64,000 nt of DNA, from NCBI RefSeq assembly GCF_900182985.1, contig NZ_FXUY01000001.1, positions 3,534,001-3,598,000 on the forward strand, given 5' to 3'. Positions 55,359 to 64,000 of this stretch are shown here, one piece after another (position 1 is the stretch's first letter; each line of letters opens with the position of its first letter). This DNA is from Pseudomonas helmanticensis (lineage in GTDB: Bacteria; Pseudomonadota; Gammaproteobacteria; Pseudomonadales; Pseudomonadaceae). The position numbers were made by a program, and so were the translations under genes. Below the pieces are notes generated by a model, which did not search any database, had not been told where the DNA came from, and worked only from the letters and a program-made list of their open reading frames with translations.

Positions 55359-56242
55359 GTCGGCGTGTGCTGGATGAAGCCGACGATTTGATCGAGTACC
55401 GGCGCCAATTGCCGCAGCGGCCGCGACAATGTCGCGACCAGCGTCACATGGCTGGGCCGCGAGTAATACAGATCCTGCACCGGCACCCCGGCCCCGCGCA
55501 GCTTGCGCGCCAGGCCGCCGGTATTGCGTGACGGGTTGACCAGATCATCCTCGGTCGCGGCAATCAGCAAGGCCGGCGGTGCGCCTCGGCTGACATGGTT
55601 GATCGGCTGCGATTGTGGCGGTGAATCCGGCCAGAAGAACACCGGGCGCACGTCAGGATTTTTGATCGGCAGGAAATCATAAGGCCCGGCCAGTCCGATC
55701 CAGCCACGCAGATCGTGGGGTGACATGCCCACCGCCGCGAGAAAATCCGCATCGAGGGCGAGCATCGCCGCGTTGTATCCGCCGGAACTGTGACCGAGCA
55801 AATACAAGCGTTGCGGGTTGCCGGAATACTCGCGGATATGCGCCTTGGTCCAAGCCAGCGCCTGCGCGCCGTCCTCGAGAAACGCCGGATAGCGCACCTG
55901 CGGGTACAAGCGATAATCCGCCACCACCGCAACAATCCCCCGCGAGGCCAACGCTTCGCCGACGAAGGTGTAATCCCCGCGATCGCCACTGTTCCAGCTG
56001 CCGCCGTAGAAAAACACCACGACCGGCGCATCGGCGAGCGGCTGACGCGGCACGTAGACGTCGAGCTTCTGCCGTGGATCAGCACCATAGGCGATACCCG
56101 TCGTGCGGCTGAAGGTGTCGTCCGGCGTCAGCGCATTGAGGATTTTCACCGGCGAACAGCCACCGAGGCTCAACATCAGCAGGACGCTGGTGATTGCGCC
56201 GAACCACGTTGAACCGAGCCATTGCCGAAAACCAACGCTCAT
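55352..56242 (-). CDS. Alpha/beta hydrolase (esterase), lipoprotein-type N-terminus
   Basis: The protein has 296 aa. An N-terminal hydrophobic segment ends in LSLGGC, a lipobox (C29). The esterase/lipase-like fold has the oxyanion region VVFFYGGSWNSGDR, nucleophile S in GHSSGGYNAAML, and acid D and H near ATEDDLVNP and RPSHVTLV. It is located 19 bp after the DUF4123 stop on the same strand, so it may be part of a vgrG operon. A T6SS effector normally lacks a Sec lipoprotein signal, which argues for a periplasmic enzyme instead. Confidence 0.82.
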   Translation of the reverse strand: MSVGFRQWLGSTWFGAITSVLLMLSLGGCSPVKILNALTPDDTFSRTTGIAYGADPRQKLDVYVPRQPLADAPVVVFFYGGSWNSGDRGDYTFVGEALASRGIVAVVADYRLYPQVRYPAFLEDGAQALAWTKAHIREYSGNPQRLYLLGHSSGGYNAAMLALDADFLAAVGMSPHDLRGWIGLAGPYDFLPIKNPDVRPVFFWPDSPPQSQPINHVSRGAPPALLIAATEDDLVNPSRNTGGLARKLRGAGVPVQDLYYSRPSHVTLVATLSRPLRQLAPVLDQIVGFIQHTPTQ

Positions 56243-56261
56243 GGAGGCTGCTCCCTCAGGG

Positions 56262-57035
56262 TTATTCTTTCTGCCAGTGTCGCCGCAAATAATCGAGCCG
56301 CTCCTGTTGCGTCAGCCCCGCCGGTTGCGGCACCAAAACTTCACGCGGATGCTGCAAGCGTAGCCACAACCAGCCATCGAGCACCGCGCGCTCGGTAAAT
56401 CCCAGCGCCATGCCTTGCCCGGCATGCAGCGACAACTGCGCATAGGCGATACCCATGGATTGGCTCCAGCGCCAGATATGCTGCTCCAGCAGGCAAGTCT
56501 GCAGGCGCTCGCACTGGCGCGGGCTCAGCGTTTCCTCGATTGCCAGGCGTTCGACCGGCAGGCGCGGGTTGCGTAACTGTTGCCAGCCCTCAGAGCCGAC
56601 GCCGCGATCCGCCCAGGTGCCACCGAACCAGCGCACCTGCCGGATCGGCCCGAGCCAGCGGCTCAACTCGCGGGCATCGCAGGCATCGAAGAAGTAGCTG
56701 GCGGTCTGGCGGTTGTAAAAGCCCAGCAAGGCCCGATGGCTCAGGCCGAATGAAACGGTGAGCATGCGGCGCAAATGCCCGAGCAACGGCTCCACAGGCG
56801 TTGTGCTTTCGAGGAGCAGGCCGCGCCAGGTCTGTGGATCGCTGTGACACAAGGCCGCCAGCGCCGGGCAGTTCTGCAGGCTGATCAACAGCGGCCCTTG
56901 CTCACGAATGGATTGAAACTCGGTGCCGTCGAACAGCCAGAAACACTGCACGCCAGCGAAGCCTGCGCGTAACGTGGTCAAGGCCTGCGGCGCATCGACA
57001 CTGTCGAGTAACAACCACTGCGCGACGGCGCTCAT
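56262..57035 (-). CDS. DUF4123 family T6SS adaptor
   Basis: The protein has 257 aa, with the DUF4123 domain over about residues 15-140 (LLGFYNRQTASYFFDACD) and a helical C-terminus. DUF4123 proteins load effectors onto their VgrG. It overlaps vgrG by 4 bp. The effector it should serve is not obvious; the next gene encodes the lipoprotein esterase. Confidence 0.85.
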   Translation of the reverse strand: MSAVAQWLLLDSVDAPQALTTLRAGFAGVQCFWLFDGTEFQSIREQGPLLISLQNCPALAALCHSDPQTWRGLLLESTTPVEPLLGHLRRMLTVSFGLSHRALLGFYNRQTASYFFDACDARELSRWLGPIRQVRWFGGTWADRGVGSEGWQQLRNPRLPVERLAIEETLSPRQCERLQTCLLEQHIWRWSQSMGIAYAQLSLHAGQGMALGFTERAVLDGWLWLRLQHPREVLVPQPAGLTQQERLDYLRRHWQKE

Positions 57036-58381
57036 CGTCCGCCGCTCTGTTCAAGGGACGTCACCAGCCGACAGGTACACACCGCCTGCGAACAATGCAC
57101 GAAGCTGCCGCCACCCGGCATCAGACACAGCAGCATCAAAGGTTCCGCCGATTGCAGCAGGCGTTGCAGCCCGTCATCGAGTCGGGTTTGCGGCGGTAAT
57201 GGCAAGGGCTGGTCTGCGACCGGCGCCGCAGCGACTTGCAATACACCAGTGATCATCGGTTGATCCGGATCACCCTCGAAGAAACTCACCACCACTTCGA
57301 CACCCTCGGCCAGTGCATTCATTGGCGCCTCGGCCAGGGTTGGCGACATAGGCAGCCAGCAATGGCTGTCGGCGGCACCCTCGCCCTGATACGACCAGTC
57401 GAACTGCACCGCGACCGGACGCGATTGATCAGGACGCGGTTCATCGACGGCAACCACCCAGGCCCGTTGCAGACTGTGCATGCGCTGGCGAACAGCAACC
57501 GTCGCCGACGCAGCAACCCAGGACTGCTCCAGCGCAAAGATCCGGTTGCTGTAGGCCGGGATCTGAAGTTGATCGGCGTGATGCTCGATTCGGTTCAACA
57601 ACCAGCGCCGGTTGCATTCACCCAGCGGATGGCCGCTCAGTGCCAGCCACCGGCCGCTGCGCAATCGCGCCAGCTCACTGCAGCCTTCGGCCGTGCGCGT
57701 CGACTGCGCGCCGCTGGCCAAGCTCTGACGTTGGCCCTGCAACCGCCATTGGTGGATCGCCTGCGGCTCACTTTGCCCGTCACCTTCGCCGCAAAACACC
57801 GCCGCGACGGCTTGCGGCAGTTGCGTCGGATCATCGCCGAACACCAGGCAATGTCCGTCGGGACGATGCTCGAAGTGATAGTGAATGCGCGCCTGCCGGC
57901 ACAAGCGCTGGAGCAGTTGCAGATCCGATTCGTGGTACTGGGTGCAGAAGGTCCGGACCGGATGATCGACGCGGCACTCGAAGCGGCGCTGCGCGCCAAC
58001 GATGCCGTGTTCCCTGAGCACTTGATCAAGGATCTGCGGCACCGAGCGGCCACTGAATATGCGCTGGCTGAAGCGCAGACTCAGGTAACTCAACCTCGGC
58101 CCCAGACGCACTCGGCACAACCTCGCAGCATGGCCGTACTCGTGCTGGACAAGGCTTTGCAATTGCCCGTGCACACCCTCCCCCAGCGCGCCGAAACAAA
58201 GAAACGCTGATCGGTAGAGCAAACCGGCAAGGTCCAGTTGCGCATCGTCGATCAACACATCGATCTCGAACGCAAACGGCTCACTGAGCGCTTCGTTACC
58301 GGTAAAGGCCAGGACTTCGAGGGGGTCGGACAGACCCGCTACATCGAGACGAAACAACGACTCGTTGAATGGATCGAACAT
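57032..58381 (-). CDS. Type VI secretion tip protein VgrG, short form
   Basis: The protein has 449 aa. It has the gp27-like N-terminal part (FDPFNESLFRLDVAGLSDPLEVLAFTGNEALSEPFAFEIDVL… CTQYHESDLQLLQRLCRQARIHYHFEHRPDGHCLVFGD) and a gp5/OB-fold region (SFFEGDPDQPMITGVL ~365-380). The usual C-terminal beta-helix or effector extension is missing, since typical VgrGs reach ~600 aa or more. It starts a likely operon with DUF4123. The rest of the T6SS is outside this window. Confidence 0.88.
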   Translation of the reverse strand: MFDPFNESLFRLDVAGLSDPLEVLAFTGNEALSEPFAFEIDVLIDDAQLDLAGLLYRSAFLCFGALGEGVHGQLQSLVQHEYGHAARLCRVRLGPRLSYLSLRFSQRIFSGRSVPQILDQVLREHGIVGAQRRFECRVDHPVRTFCTQYHESDLQLLQRLCRQARIHYHFEHRPDGHCLVFGDDPTQLPQAVAAVFCGEGDGQSEPQAIHQWRLQGQRQSLASGAQSTRTAEGCSELARLRSGRWLALSGHPLGECNRRWLLNRIEHHADQLQIPAYSNRIFALEQSWVAASATVAVRQRMHSLQRAWVVAVDEPRPDQSRPVAVQFDWSYQGEGAADSHCWLPMSPTLAEAPMNALAEGVEVVVSFFEGDPDQPMITGVLQVAAAPVADQPLPLPPQTRLDDGLQRLLQSAEPLMLLCLMPGGGSFVHCSQAVCTCRLVTSLEQSGGR

Positions 58382-58559
58382 TGGCGGATCTCTACAGGAG
58401 GGGCGGCCGAGGATTCTCGCCGAGAGGCATGGCCGAGTAGAGTGCCGAAGTACAACTTAGGAAATGACCTACGCGAAAAGCAGACCGGATGACTTTGCTG
58501 ACCCGGATAGACAAGGATTTCACACGGAACTTGGGATATGTCCCACCGGGATATCCGAA

Positions 58560-58582
58560 TTTTCCCCGGCTAGCGGGGAAAA
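58560..58582. other. Strong hairpin between speA and vgrG
   Basis: TTTTCCCCG (58560-58568) and CGGGGAAAA (58574-58582) form a perfect 9-bp stem with loop GCTAG in the 234-bp gap after speA. No separate T-run follows on either strand, so it may be a terminator without a U-tail or a protein site. Confidence 0.6.
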
Positions 58583-58615
58583 CTTCAGACAACCCGGTGA
58601 AACGACAACCTGCCG

Positions 58616-60529
58616 TCAGGAAGACAGGTAGGAGGAACGGGTCAGGCCCAGACGCAAGGCATCGAGGAATTGCGTGCGCTCGCCGGCACTGATGCGCGCG
58701 CTGGCGCACTTGTCGCGGTAGTGCGTCATCAGTTCTTCTGGCGACAAGTGCACGTAACGCAGCATGTCTTCGATGGTGTCGTGGGTCTCGATACCGGCGT
58801 GGTACACGCTGCCATCGGCGTTCTGGTAGATGTTCACCGAGTCGGTGTCACCGAACAGGTTGTGCATGTCGCCAAGGATTTCCTGATAGGCGCCGACCAG
58901 GAACACGCCCAGCAGGTAGTCTTCACCTTCGTTCAAACCGTGCACCGGCAAGCTGGTTTCGATGCTCTGCTCGTCGACGTACTGGTTGATCTTGCCGTCG
59001 GAGTCGCAGGTCAGATCCTGCAGCACGGCGCGGCGCAGCGGTTCTTCGTCAAGACGGTGCAGCGGGATGATCGGCAAGACCTGATCGATCGCCCAGGTGT
59101 CCGGCAGGCTCTGGAACACCGAGAAGTTGCAGATGTACTTGTCGGCCAGCTTGTCGTTGAGCTCGTCGAGCACCTGACGGTGCGAACGCTGACGCGCTTT
59201 CAGCGAGTTGTGCAGGCGACGGCAGACCGCGAAGTAGCACTGCTCGGCCAGGGCTTTTTCGGCCAGGGTCAGTTTGCCGTCAGCGTACTGCGCAGCCACG
59301 TCGCTCATGTAGTGCGTGGCGCGCCAGTAGGTTTCGGTGACCATTTCGATGTCGGTCGGGCCGAGCAGGTCAACCAGCCACTGCACGGTTTCCGGCAGCG
59401 ATTCCTTGTTTTCGATCTGCGGGATTTCGTCGTTGTGCTTCTCGACGTCAGTCACCTGCACAACCAGCATCGCGTGGTGCGCGGTCAGCGAGCGGCCGCT
59501 CTCGGAGAAGATGTGCGGATGCGGCAGGGCCTGCGCATCGCAGAACTCCTTAAGCATGCCGACCACGACACCGGCGTAATCGTCCATGTCGTAGTTGATC
59601 GAACTGGCGTTGCGCGAGTGGGTGCCGTCATAGTCGACACCGAGACCGCCGCCAACGTCGATGTGATCGACCGGCAGACCGAGGTTGCGCAACTCGCCGT
59701 AGTAACGGATCGCTTCCTTGAAACCGTGCTGATAGTCAGCCAGGTTGGCAATCTGCGACCCCATATGGAAGTGCAGCAGGCGGATGCCCTGATCGAGACC
59801 GGCCGCGCGAAAGCGCTCGACCACCGACAGCAGTTGTGCCGCCGACAGACCGAATTTGGATTTCTCGCCACCGGTGTCCGCCCACTTCGACGACGCCAGC
59901 GACGACAGGCGCACGCGCAGGCCGACCTGTGGCTTGACCTTCAGCGAGGCGGCTTCTTCGATCACCAGAGCGACTTCGGATTCTTTCTCGATCACGATGA
60001 ACACGTTGTGACCAAGCTTCTGACCGATCAGCGCCAGACGAATGAATTCGCGGTCCTTGTAGCCGTTGCAGACGATGGTACCGCCCTTCGGCGCCAGCGC
60101 CAGTACGGCCAGCAATTCAGGCTTGGAGCCGGCTTCCAGGCCGATGGAAACGTCCTGGGTGGCGATGATGTTTTCGATCACCGCTTCTTGCTGGTTAACC
60201 TTGATCGGGTACAGCGCGGTGTACTTGCTCTGGTATTCCAGACGCTCGATGTTGGCATCGAAGGCGCCGGTCAACTGGCGGACACGGTCTTGCAGGATGT
60301 CGGGGAAACGAACCAGCAACGGCAAGGACAAACCGCTTTTGCGCAGTTGGTCGACTTGCTCGAACAGGTCAATCGGCGAGCTGCTCGGGCCGTTCGGACG
60401 AACTTCGACGCGACCGGCTTCATTGATCGCGAAATACCCGGCCCCCCAATGGCGAATCCCGTAAACACTGCGGCTGTCCGCAACTGTCCATTGGCTGCCA
60501 TCGTCTTTACGTGTGCGTCGTACGGACAT
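58616..60529 (-). CDS. speA: Biosynthetic arginine decarboxylase
   Basis: The protein has 637 aa. The PLP lysine is K110 in LYPIKVNQQ. Other family stretches are [46 protein letters not shown] and CDSDGKIN. It makes agmatine, the first step of putrescine synthesis from arginine. The ATG follows AGGGGA. A repeat-bearing leader (60667-60744) lies upstream. Confidence 0.95.
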   Translation of the reverse strand: MSVRRTRKDDGSQWTVADSRSVYGIRHWGAGYFAINEAGRVEVRPNGPSSSPIDLFEQVDQLRKSGLSLPLLVRFPDILQDRVRQLTGAFDANIERLEYQSKYTALYPIKVNQQEAVIENIIATQDVSIGLEAGSKPELLAVLALAPKGGTIVCNGYKDREFIRLALIGQKLGHNVFIVIEKESEVALVIEEAASLKVKPQVGLRVRLSSLASSKWADTGGEKSKFGLSAAQLLSVVERFRAAGLDQGIRLLHFHMGSQIANLADYQHGFKEAIRYYGELRNLGLPVDHIDVGGGLGVDYDGTHSRNASSINYDMDDYAGVVVGMLKEFCDAQALPHPHIFSESGRSLTAHHAMLVVQVTDVEKHNDEIPQIENKESLPETVQWLVDLLGPTDIEMVTETYWRATHYMSDVAAQYADGKLTLAEKALAEQCYFAVCRRLHNSLKARQRSHRQVLDELNDKLADKYICNFSVFQSLPDTWAIDQVLPIIPLHRLDEEPLRRAVLQDLTCDSDGKINQYVDEQSIETSLPVHGLNEGEDYLLGVFLVGAYQEILGDMHNLFGDTDSVNIYQNADGSVYHAGIETHDTIEDMLRYVHLSPEELMTHYRDKCASARISAGERTQFLDALRLGLTRSSYLSS

Positions 60530-60666
60530 CGAAGTCCCCTATAAAGAAGTCATAGTGCGTCGCCTGATCTCAGGCCGGCGCAGTCTAAAGAATGAAAATG
60601 ACGGTTCGTCAGCGCGGCGGTAGACCGCACTGACTGCGTGGAGTTTAGAAACCGGTCATGAACAGG

Positions 60667-60744
60667 CTCTGTGAAAACCATGGAGACGACGCCGGATCTG
60701 AAGTATTTCAGCGCCGGATCAAGCCGCAGATGGATTTCACAGAG
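60667..60744 (-). promoter_or_regulatory. Inverted repeat between the SUI1 gene and speA
   Basis: CTCTGTGAAA (60667-60676) and TTTCACAGAG (60735-60744) are exact inverted copies around a 58-bp centre. The centre carries GCCGGATC twice (60691-60698, 60713-60720). On the minus strand it lies directly after the SUI1 stop and ~140 bp before speA. It may terminate the SUI1 message or form a speA leader structure. Confidence 0.5.
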
Positions 60745-60748
60745 GCTG

Positions 60749-61120
60749 CTAGCCGCCGGACTTCTTCGCTTTGAAACCGTGCTTGATCAGCTCAGCCAAG
60801 AGTAGCTCGACATGATCGCCCTGGATTTCGATGATGCCGTCTTTCAACGCGCCGCCGGTGCCACAACGTTTCTTCAACGTTGTCGCCAGCTCCTTGAGCG
60901 CGTCTTCGGCCAGCGGCACGCCGGTGATGGTGGTCACCGTCTTGCCGCCACGGCCCTTGCTCTCGCGGCGCACGCGGGCAATGCCGTCGCCGGCCGGGAT
61001 CACGGTTTGTTTGCAGATACAGGCGTCCACCGGCTTACTGCATTCCGGGCAATGACGACCTGCGTCGGTGGAAAATACCAGGCCACCTAAGGCGGCGAAG
61101 GATGCGGCTTTTTTGGCCAC
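60749..61120 (-). CDS. SUI1/YciH-family translation initiation factor
   Basis: The protein has 123 aa. The N-terminal zinc-ribbon-like cysteines are CPECSKPVDACIC, and the SUI1 fold has RRESKGRGGKTVTTITGVPL… CGTGGALKDGIIEIQGDHVELLLAEL. It is an eIF1-like factor of unclear role in bacteria. GTG at 61120 is chosen because GAGGA lies 6 bp upstream; the in-frame TTG before it overlaps that site. It precedes speA, as in P. aeruginosa. Confidence 0.88.
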   Translation of the reverse strand: MAKKAASFAALGGLVFSTDAGRHCPECSKPVDACICKQTVIPAGDGIARVRRESKGRGGKTVTTITGVPLAEDALKELATTLKKRCGTGGALKDGIIEIQGDHVELLLAELIKHGFKAKKSGG

Positions 61121-61249
61121 CGGCAATCCTCTCGGGAGGACAAAGACTGATCGCGACCTTGGGCAAGGTCATCGACCGCGAAGCCCCACTCAGGCAGGGG
61201 CAGCGCTACTGCACCGGATATCGATTCCTGGACTGCTCAATTGCTGAAA

Positions 61250-61332
61250 TGTAGGAGCTGCCGAAGGCTGGGATCTTTTGATCTTTTTTTAAGGCCAAGA
61301 TCAAAAGATCGCAGCCTTCGGCAGCTCCTACA
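61250..61332. repeat. REPIN (GATCGCAGCC family)
   Basis: Inverted halves with a TTTTTTT-containing loop. One base differs (GGGATC for GCGATC) in the left half. It lies in the 330-bp gap 61121-61450 upstream of the SUI1 gene. Confidence 0.88.
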
Positions 61333-61414
61333 TTCCCCTACAGGCCATCAATCAATCAGGCCAACCTCAAACTATCCGGTGCAGTTTGAAAAAAAGGTCG
61401 CGCAGTGTAACGGC

Positions 61415-61443
61415 AAAAAACCCGATTGCTAAGTGCCAATCGG
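61415..61443 (-). terminator. Intrinsic terminator after the NUDIX gene
   Basis: Stem CCGATTG (61422-61428) / CAATCGG (61437-61443), followed on the minus strand by T's (61420-61415). It starts 7 bp past the NUDIX stop. Confidence 0.85.
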
Positions 61444-61450
61444 CGCCAAT

Positions 61451-62008
61451 TCATGTGTTCTTTGCGACGTCGCTTTGCTGCGCGTTCAGATAGCGCTTCA
61501 ACGCGGCCAAAGAGTCCGGGCAATAGGGCTTTTGTTGGATTTCCTGCATGACCTGCTCGACCGGGATGAACCGCGCTTCCAGCACCTCTTCCGGCTGCAG
61601 TTTGAGCGGCCCGTCCCACACAGCGGAAAACGCCGAACACCACAAACGGTTGCCGGTATCTTCAAAGAAGAAATGGTCGTGCGCAGTGAGTTCCACGCCA
61701 CTGACCCCCAACTCTTCTTCCAGCTCCCGGGTAGCGGATTCGGCGTAGGTTTCGTCGGCCTGCACCATACCGCCTGCCGCGACGTCCCAGTAACCGGGAT
61801 AAATCGCCTTGCTCAACGTGCGCCGATGCACGCAAAGCTCACCCGCAGAATTGAACAGCATGATGTAGGTGCCGCGTCCGATCAGCCCGCGCTCGCGCAG
61901 ATCGGCACGCACCAAGGCGCCGAGCAGGTTGTCCTGTTCGTCGACCCAGGCGATCTGTTCAGCATCGGAGGCGGCGCGATGGGCCGCCTCTTTGGCGTTC
62001 TGACTCAT
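61451..62008 (-). CDS. NUDIX hydrolase (YfcD-like)
   Basis: The protein has 185 aa. The Nudix box GGMVQADETYAESATRELEEELGV (~96-119) is intact (G, then REUxEExGU). The N-terminal part resembles isopentenyl-diphosphate-isomerase-like/YfcD proteins. The substrate is unknown. It starts 3 bp after the DUF2333 stop, which indicates an operon, and ends in an intrinsic terminator. Confidence 0.88.
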   Translation of the reverse strand: MSQNAKEAAHRAASDAEQIAWVDEQDNLLGALVRADLRERGLIGRGTYIMLFNSAGELCVHRRTLSKAIYPGYWDVAAGGMVQADETYAESATRELEEELGVSGVELTAHDHFFFEDTGNRLWCSAFSAVWDGPLKLQPEEVLEARFIPVEQVMQEIQQKPYCPDSLAALKRYLNAQQSDVAKNT

Positions 62009-62011
62009 GAA

Positions 62012-63079
62012 TCAGCCCTGATTGAGCAGTTGACGCAAATCGATCACAGCAGCGTTGGCCCGGGAAATATAGTTGGCCATGACCAGCGAGTGGTTGGCCA
62101 ACACGCCGAAGCCGCTGCCGTTAAGAATCATCGGACTCCAGACCGGTTCCTGCGAGGCTTCCAGTTCGCGGATGATCTGACGCACGCTGACCGTGGCGTT
62201 CTTCTTCGCCAGTACATCGGCGAAGTCGACTTCGATGGCGCGCAGCAGATGCGAGAGCGCCCAGGCCTGACCGCGTGCTTCGTAGAAGACGTTGTCGATC
62301 TGCATCCACGGAGTCTCGACGACTTCTTCGTCAACCTGCGGCACTTCGCCGATGGCCGGTACTTCGGTTTTCAGTGCGGTGTTGAGTTTGACCCGGCCAA
62401 CACTGGCCGACAAACGTTGCGACAGCGAACCGAGACGGGTGCCCACATCGCCCAGCCAGTTGTTCAGGTTGTCGGCGCGGGCATAGAACAGCGCGTTCTT
62501 TTGAGTAGGGTCGGACAGGCGTGCCTGATAACGGCTCAGGGAGTTGATGCCTTCCTGGTACTCCGACTCACTCGACGGCAGGATCCAGCTCTTGTTGTCG
62601 AAGTTGAAACGCGGTTCGGCTTTGGCCAGATCGGCATCTTCCGCCGACTGCGACTGCGAACGGGCGAAGTCTTTGCGCAAGGCGCGGGTCAGGTCACGCA
62701 CCTGCACCAGCACGCCGTATTCCCAGCTCGGCGTGTTGTCCATCCACAGGCCTGGCGGGAAGCGGTCGTTGGAAATGTAGCCGCCCGGTTTGTTGAGCAA
62801 GGTGCCGGCAACGGTCTTCAGGGTTTCGACCGTGGTGTAGCCGATGACCATCTGCTTGCCTTCTTTCTCGGCAGCCACTTGCGCGTTTTGTGCGACCGGA
62901 AACAGCGCCGGCTCTTGGCTCCAGTACCAGCCAAGGCCGATGGTCACCAGCAGATAGAGGCCGATCAGCGTGGCCAAAGCGCGGCTGAACAGCACCCCAC
63001 CGACATAGCTGCGGGTGGCCGACTTGGGCTCGGCGGCACGTTCAGGCGCGCTGCCCGCGCGGTTTTTCCAGTCCAGCAT
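62012..63079 (-). CDS. DUF2333 family membrane-anchored protein
   Basis: The protein has 355 aa. One N-terminal membrane helix (ATLIGLYLLVTIGLGWYW, ~34-53) anchors a long periplasmic, helix-rich part. Landmarks are KPGGYISNDRFPPGLWMDNTPSWEYGVLVQVRDL and the C-terminal NYISRANAAVIDLRQLL. The function is unknown. It is upstream of the NUDIX gene in the same order as in P. aeruginosa. Confidence 0.85.
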   Translation of the reverse strand: MLDWKNRAGSAPERAAEPKSATRSYVGGVLFSRALATLIGLYLLVTIGLGWYWSQEPALFPVAQNAQVAAEKEGKQMVIGYTTVETLKTVAGTLLNKPGGYISNDRFPPGLWMDNTPSWEYGVLVQVRDLTRALRKDFARSQSQSAEDADLAKAEPRFNFDNKSWILPSSESEYQEGINSLSRYQARLSDPTQKNALFYARADNLNNWLGDVGTRLGSLSQRLSASVGRVKLNTALKTEVPAIGEVPQVDEEVVETPWMQIDNVFYEARGQAWALSHLLRAIEVDFADVLAKKNATVSVRQIIRELEASQEPVWSPMILNGSGFGVLANHSLVMANYISRANAAVIDLRQLLNQG

Positions 63080-63218
63080 GGCGATATCCTTTCAATCACT
63101 TGGGTTCAACGGTTCGACCACAACCATACAACAACGTGCCAAGGCCGGGCACCCGGTATTGGGAGGCTGAGGGAAAACAAGTGGCTGCTGCCCGAGAGCG
63201 AAAGGATAGACGCGCGAT

Positions 63219-63695
63219 TCAGACGTTGAAAATTTTCAGGGAAATCTGCCGGACATCTTCCGGGGTAAATAGATGTGCAATGCCCGCTGCGTCAGTCTTG
63301 CGCTGGCTGGGGACGCCGTCGACCGTTGCGGTGTACGCCTGCTGTGGCAGCGGCTCGCCGGTCATGCTGTCGACCAGACGGTAGATCCGCGGAGTTCGGG
63401 TGGGTTGCGCCGGGGGATTATTCATCAGCTCCAGCACCGCCTGATCGAAGACCGACGCTGCGACAGGCCATTGGCCGAATTCGGCTCGCGATCTGAGCAG
63501 CAGCCAGTCGCCACGCTCGACTTCGCCCAGCACTTCGCTGTCCAGATTGATCATCAAGCCCGATCGCAACTCATCCAGCCCGTCGAGGGGGCAGCGCTCC
63601 AGCAGAGCCTGACAGACGCGCTCCAACGCCTGATCCTGCGGATAGACATGCTGACGATCGGCCTCGCTCAGGTCCGCGTGATAAACCAGCCTCAT
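63219..63695 (-). CDS. Hcp-linked protein with Ig/transthyretin-like tail
   Basis: The protein has 158 aa. The N-terminal ~100 residues are mostly helical (QALERVCQALLERCPLDGLDELRSGLM). The C-terminal ~60 residues match a short beta-sandwich pattern seen in T6SS-linked proteins: YRLVDSMTGEPLPQQAYTATVDG… TDAAGIAHLF. Its ATG overlaps the hcp stop by 3 bp, so it is translated with hcp. It may be an effector, an adaptor or a chaperone for cargo riding on Hcp. Its identity is not known. Confidence 0.75.
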   Translation of the reverse strand: MRLVYHADLSEADRQHVYPQDQALERVCQALLERCPLDGLDELRSGLMINLDSEVLGEVERGDWLLLRSRAEFGQWPVAASVFDQAVLELMNNPPAQPTRTPRIYRLVDSMTGEPLPQQAYTATVDGVPSQRKTDAAGIAHLFTPEDVRQISLKIFNV

Positions 63696-64000
63696 CCCTG
63701 GCCCTCGCCTTGCCATTCGTCGGAACCCATCGTCCGGCTGACTTCGTGGCGCCAATAGATACGCCGATAGCGGAAATGGATTTTCTCCAATTGCGTGAGA
63801 TGAGCAGTGTCGGGGTCCTGGCAGTGCGGCATCAGTATTTCAGCACCAACGATCACCGCGTCTTCCAGTTCCATCGTGTAGAAGTGTTCCTGAACACCTT
63901 GAGCCGAGGTACGAAACCACTCCACCCGGCATTGGCTCAGCAGCTCGCCGGAACACAGCGCGGTATTGATCAGCGGTGAGGCCTTGTCGATGGTCTTGGT
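63692..64000 (-). CDS. hcp: Hcp-family T6SS tube protein, 3' part
   Basis: About 102 residues are visible, and the gene enters from the right edge. The translated stretch TKTIDKASPLINTALCSGEL… QEHFYTMELEDAVIVG… QLEKIHFRYRRIYWRHEVSR matches the C-terminal two-thirds of Hcp1-type tube proteins. Hcp forms the hexameric rings of the type VI tube. It is linked by a TGA/ATG overlap to the gene below it. With the vgrG-DUF4123 cluster it gives two orphan T6SS islands 5 kb apart. Confidence 0.9.
   Translation of the reverse strand, partial: TKTIDKASPLINTALCSGELLSQCRVEWFRTSAQGVQEHFYTMELEDAVIVGAEILMPHCQDPDTAHLTQLEKIHFRYRRIYWRHEVSRTMGSDEWQGEGQG

Noticed and set aside
58560..58582. Intrinsic terminator of speA
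   Set aside because: The stem is strong, but the T-run lies within the stem and not after it on either strand, so it is listed only as a hairpin.

Overview
The window is 64 kb of a fluorescent-group Pseudomonas chromosome. The evidence is the high-GC codon use, purine and Tad gene clusters laid out like those of P. aeruginosa, and the many short palindromic REP/REPIN repeats (core GATCGCAGCCTTCGGCAGCTCC) typical of P. fluorescens relatives. No rRNA, tRNA, prophage, insertion sequence or CRISPR array was seen.

1-14.2 kb is mainly purine uptake and catabolism: the 3' part of a xanthine-type NCS2 permease, a TetR regulator, a YigZ-family protein, an ABC importer (one double ATPase, two permeases), 8-oxoguanine deaminase, a BMP-family binding protein, a 2-oxoglutarate/Fe(II) oxygenase and an adenine/adenosine deaminase. 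A MerR regulator with a divergent membrane protein, an SDR and a Ca2+/H+ antiporter lie between them. 14.2-21 kb holds two MFS transporters, ArsR- and LysR-type regulators, a small monooxygenase, a quinone-oxidoreductase-like enzyme and a tiny unknown gene. 20.9-25.8 kb is a copper module (copZ, copA, cueR) with two readable CueR operators, followed by an MFS gene. 26-31 kb has a RIO-type kinase and a thiolase / high-molecular-weight FabG / MaoC acyl-CoA cluster.

31.3-52.2 kb is a surface-structure region. A repeat-rich lipoprotein is paired with a TpsB-type outer-membrane transporter. Next comes a full Tad/Flp pilus locus: DUF3613, tadD, tadC, tadB, tadA, tadZ, rcpA and rcpC, with flp divergent. 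Then come a receiver-only regulator, pprB, fppA, a tadE-like gene, pprA and a tadG-like gene, followed by two DUF4136 lipoproteins. The flp promoter and the promoter of the lipoprotein/TpsB pair share one element: an inverted repeat CGCCWW-N7/8-WWGGCG followed directly by TTAATAC. This suggests that the pair belongs to the same (PprB-like) regulon and is the most interesting signal in the window.

52.2-64 kb holds cmoM, a MazG-like gene, a small membrane protein, a DinF-type MATE exporter, an orphan type VI set (short VgrG, DUF4123 adaptor, adjacent lipoprotein esterase), speA, a SUI1/YciH factor, a NUDIX hydrolase and a DUF2333 protein. At the right edge is a partial hcp followed by an overlapping unknown gene with an Ig/transthyretin-like tail.
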